Shown here: one piece after another, positions 40,374 to 51,517 of the stretch | Numbering within the stretch: position 1 is the stretch's first letter | How the letters are laid out: every line of letters starts with the position of its first letter | NCBI RefSeq assembly: GCF_007830255.1 | Contig: NZ_VLKG01000008.1 | Coordinates: 1 to 64,000 of the forward strand | Length of the DNA: 64,000 nucleotides | DNA from: Azomonas agilis | GTDB taxonomy: Bacteria; Pseudomonadota; Gammaproteobacteria; Pseudomonadales; Pseudomonadaceae | Direction of reading: 5' to 3' | Notes under the pieces: generated by a model | Told to the model about the DNA's origin: nothing | Databases searched by the model: none | Seen by the model: the letters and a program-made list of their open reading frames with translations, nothing else | Program-made: the position numbers and the translations under genes

Positions 40374-42103
40374 CACAATTCCGGCCCCATGGAAAAGTGG
40401 AAGCGGACACCACCATCACCGTCTAAAGGATTGGCAAGGTCTACGCGAATCGGGCCTACGGGGGACACCCAACGCAGGCCAAAACCAACGCTGGTGTTAA
40501 GAGAGGGCTCCTTGGGGGTATTAAAAGCATTACCCTGATCCACAAAGGCTGCGATGCGCCATTTATCAGCAATACTGTACTGATACTCAGCACTGGCGGC
40601 TACCAGATAGCGACCACCCACATAGTCACCGTCTGAGTTAGTGGGGGAGAGCTTTTGATAGTCATAGCCGCGCACGCTTTGGTCACCACCGGCAAAAAAG
40701 CGCTGGGAGGGTGGGACATTGTGGTAGTCGTCCGTAAGGTTCGCTCCTACCTGCACTCGTCCTAAGAAGCGATGTCGATCCCAGACTGTGGTCAGACCTT
40801 TAAATAAGAATTCACCGTGCAGTAAATCCATATCCGATAAAAAGCCATCTTTAGCAGCCGTTAGCTTGAACTCCAAGCGGTAGCCGTGGCTAGGATCAAT
40901 GGGGTGATTGCTCTTCTTATAATTGAGGGCAATTCCCGGCATAAATAAGGTGCTTTCGCCGGAGTCATTGCCCAATCGGTACTCTTCTTGTTGCCATTTT
41001 AGGGACAATACGCGCTGCCAGCCGCTTTCAAACTGTTGGTGCCATTCTGGGCCTAGGGTTAAGAGACTACTGCGGCTGTCGGTACCGGCAATTTCTTCGT
41101 ATTGATAGCCCCCCGCATAGCGCAGTTTGCTGGTGAGCGGTGGGGCGCGTGGCACTTCATACCAGAAGCCCACATTTTGCCGAGGAGCGGACAGCTCCGC
41201 CTCCGCTCCATAGCGGTGGCCTTCGGGGTTACTCCAATAACGCGACCAATCAAAACGTAAACGCGGCCCCACGTCGGTGGAGAAGCCAAGACCTAAACCA
41301 AGGCTGCGTGGCTTGCGAGCACTGAGTAAAACCTTAACTGGAATCTGCTGTTGGCTGTCGGCTTGATCTGGATCGGTATCGACGCGCACGCTGCTGAAAT
41401 AGTTGCTAGATTGTAGAGCTTGGTTGAGCGCCACAATCTGTTCTGAGTCGTAGGGAGCCCCGGTTTGGAAGGGCACAAGGCGTTGTAGTAAACGGGTGGA
41501 AACGGGAGGATTACCTTCAAAACTGACGGCACCCAAGCGATAACGGGGGCCGCTGTTGTAAATCAAAAATACATCGGCGGCTTCGGCTTCGGGATCAATC
41601 AAGAGTTGCTGGCGGGTAAAATGCCCCTTGAAAAAGCCTAGCTGTGAGGCCCGGGTTAAAATGTGCTGCTTAACCTCCTCATACTGAGCATGATTGAGGA
41701 TTTTGCCTGACTTAAGATCCTCCCCCAGACCTTGGAAATCCTTAAGCTGGGCGGCTTCCCCCTCAACCCGTACCTGAACCTGTCGCAAACGTACAGGCGG
41801 CCCAGTTTGGATATTGAGGACTAGGCGTGGTGGTTGGCCTTCTTGGGCATCGACTTCAATCTGGCTTTTGTAATAGCCCAGAGCCTGTAGCGCTTGTTCT
41901 GCTTGGGCACGGGCAATCCGCGCATAACGCTGTAACTGCTCAACGTCCTGATCGCCCAAGGTTCCGATATGGTTTACGACATTTTGCCGAACATCCCGGT
42001 TCGTTGGACTGAGATGGACTTCCAGTTCCGCTGCGTCAACGCCAGTACAGACAAACGCCAAAACGCCTGCCCAGGTAAGATCGCGCCAATTGCTCTTTCT
42101 CAT
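40373..42103 (-). CDS. tamA: outer-membrane assembly protein TamA
   Basis: Omp85-family barrel of about 576 residues. The ATG at 42103 gives a signal peptide (MRKSNWRDLTWAGVLAF..., cleavage near VDA). Three POTRA domains follow (about 25-265; for example VRLRQVQVRVEGEA and YRLGAVSFEGNPPVS), then the barrel with RFFAGGDQSVRGYDYQKLSP, the conserved L6 RGY motif, and GFGLRWVSPVGPIRVDLANPL near the end. A TTG start at 42145 is possible but lacks a better signal. Confidence 0.95.
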   Translation of the reverse strand: MRKSNWRDLTWAGVLAFVCTGVDAAELEVHLSPTNRDVRQNVVNHIGTLGDQDVEQLQRYARIARAQAEQALQALGYYKSQIEVDAQEGQPPRLVLNIQTGPPVRLRQVQVRVEGEAAQLKDFQGLGEDLKSGKILNHAQYEEVKQHILTRASQLGFFKGHFTRQQLLIDPEAEAADVFLIYNSGPRYRLGAVSFEGNPPVSTRLLQRLVPFQTGAPYDSEQIVALNQALQSSNYFSSVRVDTDPDQADSQQQIPVKVLLSARKPRSLGLGLGFSTDVGPRLRFDWSRYWSNPEGHRYGAEAELSAPRQNVGFWYEVPRAPPLTSKLRYAGGYQYEEIAGTDSRSSLLTLGPEWHQQFESGWQRVLSLKWQQEEYRLGNDSGESTLFMPGIALNYKKSNHPIDPSHGYRLEFKLTAAKDGFLSDMDLLHGEFLFKGLTTVWDRHRFLGRVQVGANLTDDYHNVPPSQRFFAGGDQSVRGYDYQKLSPTNSDGDYVGGRYLVAASAEYQYSIADKWRIAAFVDQGNAFNTPKEPSLNTSVGFGLRWVSPVGPIRVDLANPLDGDGGVRFHFSMGPEL

Positions 42104-42216
42104 TGGGAAGATACTAGCAGGTTCTGATCTTAATTTTGCATGCAATAGGGTTTAATCCGGGCTTTTTAACCTGATTGCCCTTTATACAATTAATACTTTT
42201 TATTTAAGGGTTTGTG

Positions 42217-43029
42217 ATGAAGCTGGTTTCTTTCAACATTAATGGATTACGGGCAAGACCCCATCAGTTACAAGCCCTCATTGAGCGGCATCAGCCCGAT
42301 GTGATCGGGCTGCAAGAAACTAAGGTAGCCGATGAGCAGTTCCCTCAAGCAGAGATTGAGGCTTTGGGGTATCAGGTGTATTTCCACGGCCAGAAAGGAC
42401 ATTACGGAGTGGCCTTATTATCTCGGCAACCGGCCTTGGAATTACACAAGGGCTTTCCCAGTGATGAAGACGAAGCCCAGCGGCGCTTTATCTGGGGCCA
42501 TTTTGCTTGTGCCGATGGTCAAAGGATTACAGTGATGAATGGCTATTTCCCCCAAGGAGAAAGCCGCGACCATCCGATAAAGTTTCCTGCTAAAACTCGC
42601 TTTTACGCCGATTTACAGGCTTTTTTGGAGCAGGGTTTTACGCCGGAGCAACCCTTAGCTCTGATGGGGGATTTCAATATTGCCCCTGAAGATTGCGACA
42701 TCGGTATCGGAGAAGCGAATGCCAAGCGTTGGCAACGCACGGGTAAATGCAGCTTTTTACCGGAAGAGCGTGAATGGATGGAGCGCCTAAAACACTGGGG
42801 CTTACAGGATAGTTTTCGGCAGTTGTATCCTGAAACTACCGGGCATTTGAGCTGGTTTGATTACCGCAGTCGTGGCTTTGAGGATGATCCGCGCCGTGGG
42901 TTACGGATTGATTTGATTTTGACTTCTAAGGCTTTGCAATCGCGGCTTAAAGCGGTGGGGATTGATCAGGAAATGCGGGGGATGGACAAGCCGTCAGATC
43001 ATTGTCCGGTCTGGGTTGAGCTGGGTTGA
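42217..43029 (+). CDS. xthA: exodeoxyribonuclease III
   Basis: AP endonuclease and 3'-5' exonuclease of base-excision repair. 270 residues from the ATG at 42217. EEP-fold motifs: [17 protein letters not shown] (metal-binding Glu), [42 protein letters not shown] and the terminal SDHCPVWV (catalytic His). Divergent from tamA, convergent with arfA. Confidence 0.95.
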   Translation: MKLVSFNINGLRARPHQLQALIERHQPDVIGLQETKVADEQFPQAEIEALGYQVYFHGQKGHYGVALLSRQPALELHKGFPSDEDEAQRRFIWGHFACADGQRITVMNGYFPQGESRDHPIKFPAKTRFYADLQAFLEQGFTPEQPLALMGDFNIAPEDCDIGIGEANAKRWQRTGKCSFLPEEREWMERLKHWGLQDSFRQLYPETTGHLSWFDYRSRGFEDDPRRGLRIDLILTSKALQSRLKAVGIDQEMRGMDKPSDHCPVWVELG

Positions 43030-43059
43030 GTGGCGAAATAGGGCGAAGCTTGGGGAAAA

Positions 43060-43218
43060 TCAGGCGGCCAAAATGTAAAAAGCCTCCCAGTCGTTGGACT
43101 GGAAGGCTTGGCGGTGGTAGCTTCCTTTGCCTTTGTCGGGCCGTTCTTGGCGGCAGCGGAACAGAGGTTGAGCTACTAGAGATTTGGCTTTGTTGGTGCG
43201 TTTGGCTTTTTTGGCCAT
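43060..43218 (-). CDS. arfA: alternative ribosome-rescue factor ArfA
   Basis: Rescues ribosomes stalled on non-stop mRNA by recruiting RF2 when tmRNA is insufficient. 52 residues from the ATG at 43218. The core PLFRCRQERPDKGKGSYHRQAF and the C-terminal DWEAFYILAA match Pseudomonas-type ArfA. Codons about 37-46 form a 13-bp hairpin followed by a U-run, so transcripts should often end inside the frame and yield a truncated peptide released only when tmRNA fails. This autoregulation is known for ArfA of several proteobacteria. Downstream of holA on the same strand. Confidence 0.92.
   Translation of the reverse strand: MAKKAKRTNKAKSLVAQPLFRCRQERPDKGKGSYHRQAFQSNDWEAFYILAA
43076..43109 (-). terminator. 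intragenic terminator hairpin within arfA
   Basis: AAGCCTCCCAGTC (43080-43092) and GACTGGAAGGCTT (43097-43109) form a 13-bp stem with one G-U pair and a 4-nt loop. On the minus strand a run of five U follows, all before the arfA stop at 43060-43062. The position inside the coding sequence is the hallmark of the ArfA control loop. Confidence 0.88.
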
Positions 43219-43305
43219 TGGGGTACTCCTTGGTACAGATTGGGTTGGCTTTAGGTCAGTGCATCCTGCTCTTTTGATCAAAAAATGTCCAGATTTCTGT
43301 ATTCA

Positions 43306-44349
43306 CTATTTGAGTTCACTTGGTAATCGGAGTATTTGCCCTGCCATCGTTAAAACAAGGCGCTCTAGGCCCATCCAAGGGTCGCTGTCGATTTGGCCTT
43401 TAATACTGGCATCAATGTATTGAGCTTCCCTAAGCCAAAGATTCCAATACTCACGGGGAGTACGCTCTAAGGCTTTTTGAATCAAAGGGCGGCGTTTATC
43501 CCAAATCGGTGGGCGTATTTGGGCTAAGGCTTGGTCGAGGGGAATACCTTGATGCTGCTGGTAGGCCAGTTGAGTGAGCAGTCTAAGCTCTCGGCTAATG
43601 CCCCAAAGCAGGATCGGAGCTTCAGTGCCTTCAGCGCGCAGTCCTCTGAGGCTTTGCAGAGCATGGGCCGCTCGACCGGCTAACAGGCTATCTAAAAGAT
43701 CAAACAGGGTATAACGAGCGCTATCACCAACGCAGGATTGCACCAGCGCGGCATCAATACGCCCTTGTTTAGCCAGTAAGGCTAATTTATCCACCTCTTG
43801 GGCGGCTGCTAGCAGATTACCTTCGACCCGCTCGGCGATCAGCGCTAAAGCTTCGGGGGTGGCACTGAGTCCGGCGCGGCTGAGACGCTGCCCTAGCCAG
43901 CGTGGGAGCTGCGCTGCCTCAATCGGCCATAGGCTGATGAACTGTACTTCGGGGCTTTCCAGCAGAGCTTTGGCCCATTTGGTTTTTTGGGTGGCTCCGT
44001 CAAGGCGCGGCAGACTGATGAGCAGTAGATTGTCTGGGTTGAGGTGCCGGAGGTAGTCTAAAAGTACGGCGGCTCCCTTATCGCCGGGTTTGGTCGAGGG
44101 CAGACGTAATTCCAGCAAACGGCGTTGGGTGAATAGGGATAAGCTGGCTCCGGCCTCCAGCAGCAGGCTCCAATCAAATTGAGCGTCAGCGTAAAACACT
44201 TGGCGCTCATCAAAACCCTGTTGGCGGGCGGCCTGCCGGATGCTGTCAGCGGCCTCCTGAGTCAGCAGCGGATCATCGCCGCTGATGACATAAACCGGTG
44301 CTAGAGCGTCTTTTAGATGGCGCTCTAGCTGGGCTGAAGAAAGCTTCAT
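43306..44349 (-). CDS. holA: DNA polymerase III delta subunit
   Basis: Clamp-loader subunit that opens the beta sliding clamp. 347 residues with the usual start KLSSAQLERHLKDALAPVYVISGDDPLL, an AAA+-like fold without Walker motifs, and the C-terminal helical collar region. Starts 6 bp after lptE, the order leuS-lptE-holA being common in gammaproteobacteria. Confidence 0.95.
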   Translation of the reverse strand: MKLSSAQLERHLKDALAPVYVISGDDPLLTQEAADSIRQAARQQGFDERQVFYADAQFDWSLLLEAGASLSLFTQRRLLELRLPSTKPGDKGAAVLLDYLRHLNPDNLLLISLPRLDGATQKTKWAKALLESPEVQFISLWPIEAAQLPRWLGQRLSRAGLSATPEALALIAERVEGNLLAAAQEVDKLALLAKQGRIDAALVQSCVGDSARYTLFDLLDSLLAGRAAHALQSLRGLRAEGTEAPILLWGISRELRLLTQLAYQQHQGIPLDQALAQIRPPIWDKRRPLIQKALERTPREYWNLWLREAQYIDASIKGQIDSDPWMGLERLVLTMAGQILRLPSELK

Positions 44350-44355
44350 AGCTAC

Positions 44356-44970
44356 TTAGGGGGCTGGTTCAATGGGAGAGGCTTTGGGTCGATTGGCTTC
44401 GGCTTCTTCGGCGCGTCGGGCGGCTTCAAGGGCCTCAGCTTCGGCCTTGGCTTTCGCTTCGGCTTTTTGCTGTAGCTGTTCCAGTTGTGCCAAGGTGATG
44501 CGCTGTAAACGCATAAATACCTGTTGTACCAGTTCTCCGCGCAACTCTTGACGAACTAAATTAGCCTCTTGGTCAGAACCAATCAGGTTGTTGGCGTCGT
44601 ACACATAGGTTTTGCGCACTTCGCTACGCTCGGTCAGCAGTGTCAGGCCGTTACGCGTTTGAATCTGGAAATCCAACTGGTTAATCAGTTCATACTCGGC
44701 GGTTCGGGAGGAGCTGGTCTGGGTAGCTGTTCGTTTTTCGACCTTTTCCTGCACTAAATTCAGGGTATAGGCCGCCGTAGGAGTCACCTTGACCTGATAG
44801 CTCTCCAGCGTTTGACGCATCAGGCGCTGGGTATCACCGTAGACATCACGAGATACCAGATTGAGCTCCGACAGAGCAAGGGGGCCACCACCACCTGTAC
44901 CCCGTAGGTGGAAGCCACAGGCACTCAGTAGCAAAGCGATTCCAAGTACAGTGAGCAAACGCATAAGCAT
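44356..44970 (-). CDS. lptE: LPS-assembly lipoprotein LptE
   Basis: Outer-membrane lipoprotein that plugs the LptD barrel and binds LPS. 204 residues. Lipoprotein signal MLMRLLTVLGIALLLSAC with the lipidated cysteine in SACGFHLRG, the family signature. The last 45 residues form an A/E/K-rich helical tail (QQKAEAKAKAEAEALEAARR...) ending in a proline-rich stretch, longer than in E. coli. Lies between leuS and holA. Confidence 0.93.
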   Translation of the reverse strand: MLMRLLTVLGIALLLSACGFHLRGTGGGGPLALSELNLVSRDVYGDTQRLMRQTLESYQVKVTPTAAYTLNLVQEKVEKRTATQTSSSRTAEYELINQLDFQIQTRNGLTLLTERSEVRKTYVYDANNLIGSDQEANLVRQELRGELVQQVFMRLQRITLAQLEQLQQKAEAKAKAEAEALEAARRAEEAEANRPKASPIEPAP

Positions 44971-44998
44971 TGGGAAGCCTCTCCCGAACCGGCGGGCC

Positions 44999-47626
<2,628 letters not shown>

Positions 47627-47817
47627 CTAAAAAGGGGCTGGCTGACACCAAGGACGGCCCTATACCGAGGTGTGGGCATAAGGTGTGAGCATGGAAAAGG
47701 TTAAGGATACTTGAGAACCCAGTCCCTCTAAAGGGTTTAAGCCCGAATTGCATGCAAGGACGCGGCAATGAGTCGCTTTGCGTTACACTGAAACACAATA
47801 AAGAGAGGAATAGCCCT

Positions 47818-48360
47818 ATGCAAAACCCACAAAACCTGATTTGGATTGATCTGGAGATGACCGGCCTAGATCCTGATCGGGATGTCATTATTGAGATGGC
47901 GACCATTGTGACCGACAGCCAACTCAATGTATTAGCCGAAGGCCCGGTGATCGCTGTGCATCAAAGCGACGAAACTCTGGCGGGTATGGATGAGTGGAAT
48001 ACCAAGCAGCACGGTGGTTCAGGGCTGACCCAACGGGTGCGGGATAGCCGCATCAGTACCGCCGAAGCTGAAGCACTGACACTGGCCTTTTTGGAGCAAT
48101 GGGTTCCAGCACGGAGTTCACCCATCTGCGGCAATAGCATTTGCCAAGATCGCCGCTTTTTATATCGTCATATGCCCAAACTGGAAGCTTACTTCCACTA
48201 CCGCAATCTGGATGTCTCTACCCTAAAAGAGTTAGCCGCGCGCTGGGCACCCCATGTCAAAGAAGGGGTGAAAAAATCCAGTAGCCATCTGGCCTTAGAT
48301 GATATCCGCGACTCTCTCGCCGAGCTGCGCCATTACCGGACGCACTTTATTCGTTGTTAG
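47818..48360 (+). CDS. orn: oligoribonuclease
   Basis: DEDDh 3'-5' exonuclease that degrades 2-5-mer RNAs and pGpG, so it also finishes c-di-GMP breakdown. 180 residues from the ATG at 47818 ([19 protein letters not shown]). Acidic motifs are in [18 protein letters not shown] and [10 protein letters not shown], with the usual [12 protein letters not shown]. Essential in many pseudomonads. Divergent from leuS. Confidence 0.97.
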   Translation: MQNPQNLIWIDLEMTGLDPDRDVIIEMATIVTDSQLNVLAEGPVIAVHQSDETLAGMDEWNTKQHGGSGLTQRVRDSRISTAEAEALTLAFLEQWVPARSSPICGNSICQDRRFLYRHMPKLEAYFHYRNLDVSTLKELAARWAPHVKEGVKKSSSHLALDDIRDSLAELRHYRTHFIRC

Positions 48361-48414
48361 CAGGTTCACCTAGCGCTGTTGCGGGTGTTCGTCCTGAATA
48401 CAGGAGACATTCTT

Positions 48415-48783
48415 ATGTTGCTCTACGGTCTGACGTGGTTGGTGGTATTTCAGTTATTGGGCACCGCCGTGAGTGTATTGCTGGTGCCCATGTTGCCTGG
48501 GCCTATTGTGGGTTTGGTACTGCTGTTTATCTTCTTGCTGGTGCGTGGACAGCTCAATGAGTCGATACAGCAAGCCGCCACTACCTTATTGCGTTATCTG
48601 CCTTTGATGTTGGTTCCGCCGGCCATTGGCGTGATGGCTTATACCCATGAAATTCTGGAGCACTTCTGGGCTGTAGTTGGGGTTTTGGTGGTGTCTTTGG
48701 CACTGTCTCTGGTGTTCACCGGATGGCTGATGCAGCGTTTGATTGAACGCCAAGCCCGCCGTCAGGAGGAAAAGTCATGCTGA
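48415..48783 (+). CDS. LrgA/CidA-family membrane protein
   Basis: 122-residue protein with four hydrophobic helices. Seen: LLGTAVSVLLVPMLPGPIVGLVLLF, typical of the holin-like LrgA/CidA family. AGGAG sits 8 bases before the ATG at 48415. It overlaps the LrgB-family gene by 7 bp. The pair is proposed to influence autolysis or to move small metabolites such as pyruvate; the function here is inferred from family only. Confidence 0.85.
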   Translation: MLLYGLTWLVVFQLLGTAVSVLLVPMLPGPIVGLVLLFIFLLVRGQLNESIQQAATTLLRYLPLMLVPPAIGVMAYTHEILEHFWAVVGVLVVSLALSLVFTGWLMQRLIERQARRQEEKSC

Positions 48784-49490
48784 ACTGGCAGGCCGCTGGG
48801 CAGGCTGTTGTCCATCATCCCTTGTTTTCCGTGGGCTTAACTCTAATAGCCTTTCAGATGGCCACTTGGCTCTACGCTAAAACCCGCAAGCTGTGGTGTC
48901 AGCCCTTCCTAGTGGCCATGACTTTGGTCATTAGCGTGTTGTTGCTGTGCCAAATTCCCTACGAAGAATATCGCCAAAACAATTGGCTGCTGACGATCTG
49001 GCTTGGCCCTACGACCGTAGCCTTGGCCATACCGCTGTATCTAAACCTGAGTCGCATCCGCCAGTTATTTAAGCCCATCATGTTGACGCTGGTGATTGGC
49101 GGCGCGGTTACTTCAGCCCTAGTGTTTATTTTGGGTTGGTTGTTCGGGACTTCACATTCCCTACTGATGACTTTGGCTCCTAAATCCGCTACCTCGCCTA
49201 TCGCCATGTTGGTGGCCGAAAATCTAGGCGGTGTGGCTGCTTTGGCTGCCGTCTTTGTGCTTCTGACTGGAGTGCTTGGTGCCATGATGGGCCCTTGGCT
49301 GCTGAATAAATTCCAAGTGCACAATCCGGCAGCACGGGGCATGGCTTTGGGTTTGACCGCCCATGCAGTGGGCACAGCCCAAGCCCTGCACGAAGGGGAA
49401 GAATGCGGAGCCTTTGCCGCTATGGCCATGAGCCTGATGGGGGTACTGACCGCCGTGGCCTTGCCGGTAGCCGTCGCCTTATTAAGTTAG
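48777..49490 (+). CDS. LrgB/CidB-family membrane protein
   Basis: 237 residues, about seven membrane segments. The family signature is visible as LAPKSATSPIAMLVAENLGG and the later HAVGTAQALHEGEECGAFAAMAMSL. Partner of the overlapping LrgA-like gene. The LON-N protein gene follows after 9 bp, so the three are probably co-transcribed. Confidence 0.88.
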   Translation: MLNWQAAGQAVVHHPLFSVGLTLIAFQMATWLYAKTRKLWCQPFLVAMTLVISVLLLCQIPYEEYRQNNWLLTIWLGPTTVALAIPLYLNLSRIRQLFKPIMLTLVIGGAVTSALVFILGWLFGTSHSLLMTLAPKSATSPIAMLVAENLGGVAALAAVFVLLTGVLGAMMGPWLLNKFQVHNPAARGMALGLTAHAVGTAQALHEGEECGAFAAMAMSLMGVLTAVALPVAVALLS

Positions 49491-49499
49491 GGGGTTGAG

Positions 49500-50078
49500 A
49501 TGAGCCTGCCTCTATTTCCGTTGCACCAACTGTTGTTTCCCGGCTGTATGCTGGATTTGCAGTTGTTCGAGCCCCGTTATCTGGACATGCTGAAAACCTG
49601 CCTGAAAACGGATACCGGATTTGGAGTGGTGGGTATTCTGCACGGGCAAGAGGTGGGACTAGCGGCCTCACACTGTACCCCTCTGGGCTGCGAGGCTCTG
49701 ATCCGAGACTGGCACCTACAAAAAAATGGCTTGTTGGGGATTCGGGTTCAGGCTGTGCGGCGCTTTCGAGTGCTGTCTTCATGGGTACAGCCCGATCAAC
49801 TGTTACAGGCTGAGGTAGCTTGGCTGCCAGAGCGTCCTGATTCAGCCTTAACTCAGGCTGAAGAGGATTTGTTGGGGCTCTGGCAGGCCTTGAGTCGCCA
49901 CCCTCAGGCGGCCACTCTGGCCTTAACGCCCCCGAACACGCAACATCAGTTATTGGATCAACTGGCCTACGCGTTGCCTTTGCCTATGGAGCATAAGCAG
50001 CAGCTTTTGGCCCTAGAGTCTGTGCAGGAGCGTTTGAGCCTGATGCGCCACTATTTATCCTTGTTGCAGAATCAGTAG
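49500..50078 (+). CDS. LON peptidase substrate-binding-domain protein
   Basis: 192 residues consisting of a LON N-terminal (LAN) domain only: LPLFPLHQLLFPGCMLDLQLFEPRYLDML, then GFGVVGILHG and a helical tail. There is no ATPase or protease domain, so it is a stand-alone adaptor or binding protein of unknown role. It starts 9 bp after the LrgB-like gene. Its last 7 bp overlap the end of the converging DedA-PAP2 gene. Confidence 0.85.
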   Translation: MSLPLFPLHQLLFPGCMLDLQLFEPRYLDMLKTCLKTDTGFGVVGILHGQEVGLAASHCTPLGCEALIRDWHLQKNGLLGIRVQAVRRFRVLSSWVQPDQLLQAEVAWLPERPDSALTQAEEDLLGLWQALSRHPQAATLALTPPNTQHQLLDQLAYALPLPMEHKQQLLALESVQERLSLMRHYLSLLQNQ

Positions 50079-51391
50079 TCATAGCGTTGCAAGGCTTCAG
50101 GCAGTTCCCAGCCGCCGTAAACCAGCAGCAGTCCTAGGCAGGCCATTAACCCAACCGCTCGGTGTTGACTGGGCAGAGCAGCTAGCGGGGTTTTCCGTTC
50201 AGCCACCGCCAAACTTAGGGTGCAACAGCTCGCTGCTACTAGCCCTCCGGCCAATATATCGGTAGGCCAGTGTACTCCAAGGTAAAGACGTGAAATTGCA
50301 ATAGCAGCGGCCGGTATGCAGGCTACCAGTAACCAAGCCAAGCGCATGCGTAGCACCTGCTGACGGCTGGCTAAGATGCCAAAGACTAAAAACAAAGCAA
50401 AAGCGGCTGAGCTATGGGCGCTGGGATAGCTGTGACTGTTCAGAGGCTCAATCAACACTTCTGGGCGTAGACGGGCAAAGCCTTCCTTGAGGGCTGTGCT
50501 GCATAGGGCCGTACCTAACAGAGTACCCAGCGTGAACCCCGCATGCTGACGATAACCGGCTCCCAGTAACAGCAGTACCAATAAAATCCCCACGGCGGTT
50601 TGAATGGATAAATCGCCGAAGCGGGTAATAAATACCATCAACTGATCGACTAAGGGCTCCCGTACCTGCTGTAACAGGTTAACCAAGCCTCGATCTAAAG
50701 CCTGCATCTGGGGCCAGAATAGGGACAGAGCGGCGAGGCAAAGAAAACAAAGCCCTGCCATCATCCAATGACTGTAACGGGGATTACGCAGGCTCAGATA
50801 GAACAGAGCAGCCAGTACAGCCGCTAAGCCTCCTGCCACCAAGGCGGTTTGAAACCAAAAATGCTCTGGGAGTGGTAACCGCAAGGCCGCTCCTGTTGTC
50901 CAGCCCGGTACCAAATACACCACCGCCCATCCCAATGAGGCCGGGATAGACACCAGCACAAAGCGCCAAGGGGGCATATCCAACATACCGGCCGTTAGGG
51001 GCAAAAAGGGGCGCACGGGGCCAATAAAACGTCCTACCAATAGGGAGAAAATGCCGTAGCGTTGAAAGTATTGTTCAGCGACGGCCAGCCATTCGGGACG
51101 ATCACGCAATAAAGGCAATTCTCGAATACCCTGATGGTAATAGCGGCCAATGAGGTAGGAGAGAATGTCGCCCAAGAGTCCTCCCAAAAAGCCCCAAAAA
51201 ATGGTTGAGGAGAGATCCAAAACATTATTTCCAGCCAGCACCGCCAAGGTAAACAGCAGCAGTGTTCCGGGGACGAGTAAGCCGACAATGGCTAAACACT
51301 CAGTAAAACTGGCTAAAAATACGACGAGCCCCATCCATTGGGGATTTTGGGCCAACCAGTGCGTCAGTAGATCGAACCATTCACCCATCAA
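50072..51391 (-). CDS. DedA - PAP2 phosphatase fusion
   Basis: 439-residue inner-membrane protein in two parts. The N-terminal DedA (SNARE-associated/VTT) domain, about 1-200, shows GLLVPGTLLLFTLAVLAG and GRFIGPVRPFLPLTAG; DedA proteins take part in flipping undecaprenyl phosphate or phospholipids. The C-terminal PAP2 domain, about 215-430, has all three phosphatase motifs: KEGFARLRP, SYPSAHSSAAF and SRLYLGVHWPTD. The fusion suggests removal of phosphate from and recycling of a lipid carrier in one protein. Similar fusions occur in other proteobacteria. Confidence 0.9.
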   Translation of the reverse strand: MMGEWFDLLTHWLAQNPQWMGLVVFLASFTECLAIVGLLVPGTLLLFTLAVLAGNNVLDLSSTIFWGFLGGLLGDILSYLIGRYYHQGIRELPLLRDRPEWLAVAEQYFQRYGIFSLLVGRFIGPVRPFLPLTAGMLDMPPWRFVLVSIPASLGWAVVYLVPGWTTGAALRLPLPEHFWFQTALVAGGLAAVLAALFYLSLRNPRYSHWMMAGLCFLCLAALSLFWPQMQALDRGLVNLLQQVREPLVDQLMVFITRFGDLSIQTAVGILLVLLLLGAGYRQHAGFTLGTLLGTALCSTALKEGFARLRPEVLIEPLNSHSYPSAHSSAAFALFLVFGILASRQQVLRMRLAWLLVACIPAAAIAISRLYLGVHWPTDILAGGLVAASCCTLSLAVAERKTPLAALPSQHRAVGLMACLGLLLVYGGWELPEALQRYDY

Positions 51392-51517
51392 CTGGGCTCC
51401 TTTTGTGTTGAAAGCGGCATCATAGCAACCTTAGACCCTTAGGCTGAGGGAGATAACTGTGCGACACGAACCGCTCTAGTTATAATTGACTGCCTTTTCT
51501 ACTTCAGGCTCCAACCG

